DNA of 64,000 nt from contig NC_083600.1 of the NCBI RefSeq assembly GCF_020882245.1, positions 25,978,001-26,042,000 of the forward strand, in the 5' to 3' direction. Position 1 is the stretch's first letter; each line of letters starts with the position of its first letter. Source of the DNA: Rhopalosiphum padi (taxonomy: Eukaryota; Arthropoda; Insecta; Hemiptera; Aphididae). The notes under the pieces are model-generated. The model worked only from the letters and a program-made list of their open reading frames with translations, was not told the DNA's origin and made no database searches. Positions 61,601 through 64,000 of this stretch are shown here, piece by piece. A program made the position numbers and the translations under genes.

Positions 61601-62232
61601 TTTAATGGGATGTATATATTTTTCACTTGCTAATCTGTGTACATAATGTGATATAAATGAATTTTATCTATACTATTTTAAAATTGGTAGCAAAATAAAG
61701 AATAACTTTGTATAATTTATTGTTGTTTTATCAATGTTCTACATTTATAGATAAAAAAGTTTCTGGAAAACCTAAAGAAGAACTTGGAGAGAAAAAACAT
61801 GAGATAGACAAACGATTAGACGTTAGCGGGCAACTGTCAACTAAAAAAGGCAAGAAAGGTAATTTAATTTATCCACTTTTATTTAATATCTGCAAGTTAT
61901 TTATGTGGATATATAAGTTAGTCTTGATGTACTATGATATACTAACTGACCTTAAATTAGTATTACAATTCTGTTAGAGATTTCATAAAAGAGTTGTCTG
62001 TAAAGATGATTTTTGTAACTCAAAGATTTACCTATATACATATAGTACATATATTTGTTATATGTACACATATTATATACTTAACAATTTTTTGCTGATT
62101 TTACAGATGCTAAAGCTACGGAAATAAGTGGTCCATCTCGATTATCTGCATCTAGTTCAAGTAGCTCTGACTCTGATTCAAGTTCTTCCAGTTATTCAAC
62201 ATCGTCTAGTGATTCAAGTGATTCTGAACATG
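49638..62232 (+). CDS. fs(1)h: BET family double-bromodomain protein (fs(1)h / BRD4-like), 3' end not resolved
   Basis: Thirteen placed coding exons: 49638-49682, 50550-50783, 55884-56078, 56146-56319, 57030-57335, 57400-57483, 57555-57656, 57726-57871, 57934-58087, 60789-61302, 61365-61535, 61751-61858, 62107-62232. The frame holds across all junctions for 786 codons plus one base. Bromodomain 1 (about 62-158) has HAWPFYQPVDATKL, the acetyl-lysine-binding N138 in YTYNKP, and is split by a 5.1-kb intron. Bromodomain 2 (about 325-428) has AYAWPFYKPVDAAWLGLHDY and N409 in YKYNPKDHD. An acidic serine block (EDESSSEGSSG, about 440-465) matches the CK2-type region after BD2. The ET domain (about 634-708) has SYDEKRQLSLDINKLPGDKL and ELESYVASCLRKK. 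A serine-rich tail follows. BET proteins bind acetylated histones H3/H4 and recruit P-TEFb and other factors at promoters. The last placed exon ends GAACATG|GTAAGT in phase 1, so at least one more exon exists. Confidence 0.95.
51901..52115 (-). pseudogene. Out-of-frame C-terminal cysteine-rich domain of the piggyBac transposase
   Basis: Just downstream of the transposase stop, another minus-strand frame continues with RTINKETITEIISQKH and then the cysteine pattern SRCVGCYSK, TKCFLCDKHFCLDCF, ending with TAA at 51901-51903. This is the zinc-ribbon-like tail typical of piggyBac transposases. It is shifted relative to the main frame at the last few codons before the stop at 52116, so a small indel has disconnected it. 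Confidence 0.75.
52116..53890 (-). CDS. piggyBac transposase, multi-exon, C terminus disconnected
   Basis: Four exons on the minus strand: 53890-53806, 53715-53665, 53592-53527, 53464-52116. They join into 516 codons plus stop. The first exons encode an acidic leader (DSDFDDDDDSDKDPDYNT) as in many piggyBac proteins. The large exon carries DDE_Tnp_1_7 with the catalytic aspartates in CIDESLVKFMGRL, IFVDNWYSS and VVDYNIGKTSIDLSDQM, plus WYRKVALDALLNISVVNA near the end. All three aspartates are present. The stop at 52116 comes before the cysteine-rich domain, which lies in another frame immediately downstream. Without that domain, binding of the transposon ends would be expected to suffer. The upstream exon structure is inferred from GT/AG sites and frame. 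Confidence 0.85.
55000..55883 (+). other. Remainder of BET intron between the two halves of bromodomain 1
   Basis: AT-rich, with no further element or RNA recognised. The intron ends at TTTTTCGTAG before 55884. Confidence 0.5.
56385..56633. mobile_element. hAT-type MITE, 249 bp, perfect 8-bp target duplication
   Basis: It starts CAGGGGGTCAACAATT and ends, on the opposite strand, TAGGGGTTGGCAATAG. GTATATAT occurs exactly on both sides (56377-56384, 56634-56641). No ORF. It lies in the BET intron between the exons ending 56319 and starting 57030. Confidence 0.82.
59614..59744 (+). ncRNA. Candidate C/D box snoRNA, copy 1 of 4
   Basis: C box ATGATGA at 59619-59625, shared guide CATGTGCGTCAT ending at a D'-like TTGA (59646-59649), a conserved middle block GCATGTTCTATGTTAG, a C'-like AATGATAG, and D box CTGA at 59736-59739. 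The unit is about 120 nt and sense to the host intron. Flanking bases do not form an obvious terminal stem. Confidence 0.62.
60092..60222 (+). ncRNA. Candidate C/D box snoRNA, copy 2 of 4
   Basis: C box ATGATGA at 60098-60104, guide ATTCATGTGCGTCAT, D'-like TTGA at 60125-60128, middle block GCATGTTTTATGTTAAT, C'-like AATGATATGA, and D box CTGA at 60213-60216. Confidence 0.62.
60255..60380 (+). ncRNA. Candidate C/D box snoRNA, copy 3 of 4
   Basis: C box ATGATGA at 60261-60267, guide TTCATGTGCGTCAT, D'-like TTGA at 60284-60287, middle block ACATGTTTTATGTTAAT, C'-like ATGATA repeats, and D box CTGA at 60370-60373. Confidence 0.62.
60577..60710 (+). ncRNA. Candidate C/D box snoRNA, copy 4 of 4
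   Basis: C box ATGATGA at 60583-60589, guide ATTCATGTGCGTCAT, D'-like TTGA at 60613-60616, middle block GCATGTTTTATGTGTAAT, C'-like AATGATAAA, and D box CTGA at 60701-60704. It ends about 80 bp before the next BET exon. Confidence 0.62.
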
Positions 62233-64000
62233 GTAAGTGATTTTAATGTGATTAATCAATTTTTTTTAAATTTAAATATTAAAAAATGTACGACTTAAAA
62301 GATTCATCATAATTTTTCATTAAACGTTTGAATCATTGTAATAATCAAGGATTTGGTTATTAAAATAGTGTCGCTATAATCTTTTGCTTAAATTTACTTC
62401 AGTATTTGATAGCTTTATGTCGAGCACACTTTATGTTTGGTTTGTCCTTATTATAATTTGTATTATATTTATTATCTGGTTTTAGTATTTGTTTTTTATA
62501 TTATAAATCATCATTTTGAATGATCATGTTATGTGTTATTTTATATATATCATGTAATAATATGCTCACAAATTTATTTTACTATTTATGTTTTTCTCTG
62601 GTAAACAAACCAGTACTCAAACTATAATTTAAAAGTAATTGGTAGTCTTATAAACAAAGTGTATTAGTGTATATATGTGGACAAGTCAATTTATCATTTC
62701 ATTTTTAGGGAAAAAAAATAATTTAAGAAAACATGTTTGTTTAATGTTATAATTTGTTAATATTTTGTTTTCCCATTAATTAAAACTATTAAAACAGGGT
62801 ATTTATTTAGTAAAGATTTACTTGTTAAGAATGATAACATAATGGATTTTTAAATTATTTATTCTTCATGGTACATTCTGGTATTATAAATGATTAAATG
62901 TTTTTACAATAGTCATTTAAATATCAATGATGTGTACTTAACAGGATTAAACACAATTTTTTGTCTTTGTATAACACACACAGAACATAGAAGTTTAGGT
63001 GTGGATTTAACCAAATGTACCGATAAATCTAGTGAAGCAATAATGAATCTGAAAACAGATTTGAATTTCTTATTGCTTCACTTGATTAATTGGTACATTT
63101 GGTAAAAAATATGCCTAATAATATTCCATACATATTAGATTATATTAATATTTAATATTAATTCTACATTGTATAATTTAATTGGAATTAACAATTTTAA
63201 GCTGCTATAAAAAAAAAATTCTAGTACATTGTTTCCTATTTAATAGTATGGTAGGTATAGCAGTTTTATTTAATCATAGTGATATATTTTAAAATAATAA
63301 TGTTAAATCAATTAATAACATTGTAAGTTTTCATCTTAAGTATTTTGGAATTTGAGTGAAATATTAATTTTTTTTTCATTGATAATTTTTTTTTTTTACG
63401 AAAATTCTAAATGTTTTATTAAATGTCTTTATAGATTACAATTTTTATTTACAGATTCTTTTTTTTTTGATATTCAAATTTATTTTCTTATATACTAATA
63501 ATAAAACTGTTAAGAATAGTAAAATTAATTTTCGTGTTTTTTAGTCATCGGTTATATATTCTATATTAATATTTTATTGCATGTTGCAAATGGCATAGAA
63601 TAATGAATAGACATAAATCAATGATATTTTCCTATAATCCTATCAATTCAGCATTGTCACTTGTACAGTTCATTGCATGTCAAGAACTACTTTGTTACAA
63701 AGAACAACAGATTTTTGATTCTAAATAATGCTGTCATTTCATTTTTTGTTTTTTGAATTTTGAACATTTTAACTTTTTAAAGGTTGGTTTGAGTCACATT
63801 ATATATTTGAAAATGTTGGTTTGGTTGGGTTTAAATAAAAATGTGTATATTTGGTTCTGCCTGATTAGAAAAAAATATTGGTTTGGGTTAAATTCAGCCT
63901 TAAAAATCAGTGTTTGTAATATCATTAGTTAATATTTTTAGAACATACTATAAAATATGTATATTTCAAGAATCAGTTATAATAAATATACAGTGAAAAT
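62233..64000 (+). other. Downstream region of the BET gene, terminal exon unresolved
   Basis: After the donor at 62233 I see one possible in-phase exon: acceptor CACACACAG at about 62984, then EHRSLGVDLTKCTDK and a stop at 63103-63105. Those 40 codons overlap a near-perfect hairpin and do not resemble a BET tail, so they are doubtful. If the intron after 62232 is retained, the frame stops at TGA 62238-62240. The rest to 64000 is AT-rich with no gene seen. Confidence 0.4.
63010..63103 (+). ncRNA. Long hairpin, candidate primary microRNA
   Basis: ACCAAATGTACC at 63010-63021 pairs with GGTACATTTGGT at 63092-63103. Inward, AGTGAAGCAATAA pairs with TTATTGCTTCACT. Only three single mismatches interrupt about 34 paired positions. 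The top holds an asymmetric internal loop and a 6-bp AATCTG/CAGATT stem with an AAAA loop. A stem near 35 bp with a loop above 10 nt is the size recognised by Drosha. The 3' arm begins TTATTGCTT. It could instead be a tiny inverted-repeat transposon. Confidence 0.5.

Overview
The window reads as an AT-rich insect nuclear genome, most likely an aphid or close hemipteran. The evidence is spliced genes with GT/AG introns, introns full of A/T runs, GC-rich promoter islands, many hAT-, piggyBac- and pogo-type elements, and insect-like protein sequences. Lineage is inferred from overall character, not from a database search.

Six conserved protein-coding genes could be rebuilt exon by exon, and every internal splice junction keeps the reading frame. 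In order: (1) a BZW / eIF5-mimic protein gene (Drosophila krasavietz type), + strand, coding exons 4239-8210; (2) an Arkadia/RNF111-type RING-H2 ubiquitin ligase with SUMO-interacting motifs, - strand, 16941-10761; (3) ORC4, + strand, 19806-22059, head-to-head with the ligase; (4) FAM91, + strand, 29315-34534; (5) the checkpoint kinase TTK/MPS1, - strand, 37379-34880, tail-to-tail with FAM91; (6) a BET double-bromodomain protein (fs(1)h / BRD4 type), + strand, from 49638 and running past the last exon I can place (62232). The stretch 37.4-46.7 kb has no gene I can support and holds short inverted-repeat elements.

The most interesting content is non-coding RNA structure inside introns. The last intron of the BZW gene holds five tandem copies (period 205-206) of a 139-nt unit with the full H/ACA snoRNA layout: hairpin, hinge with ANANNA, hairpin, ACA three bases from the end. 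The 2.7-kb intron of the BET gene holds four dispersed units with the layout of C/D box snoRNAs. These share a guide whose 13-14 bases pair, with only G-U wobbles, to a highly conserved 28S rRNA segment. Near the right edge a 94-nt near-perfect hairpin has the dimensions of a primary microRNA.

Mobile elements: an apparently intact 3,034-bp pogo-type transposon (23835-26868, 25-bp perfect inverted repeats, TA duplication) encodes a 646-residue transposase ending in a PHD-like finger. Three transposons are nested in the BET intron: an outer hAT-like element (50813-54705), inside it a piggyBac-like element (51141-54627), and inside that a piggyBac with a multi-exon transposase (51264-54375). A tRNA-derived SINE with a 10-bp target duplication sits in BZW intron 4. 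Several short hAT-type elements carry 8-bp target duplications.
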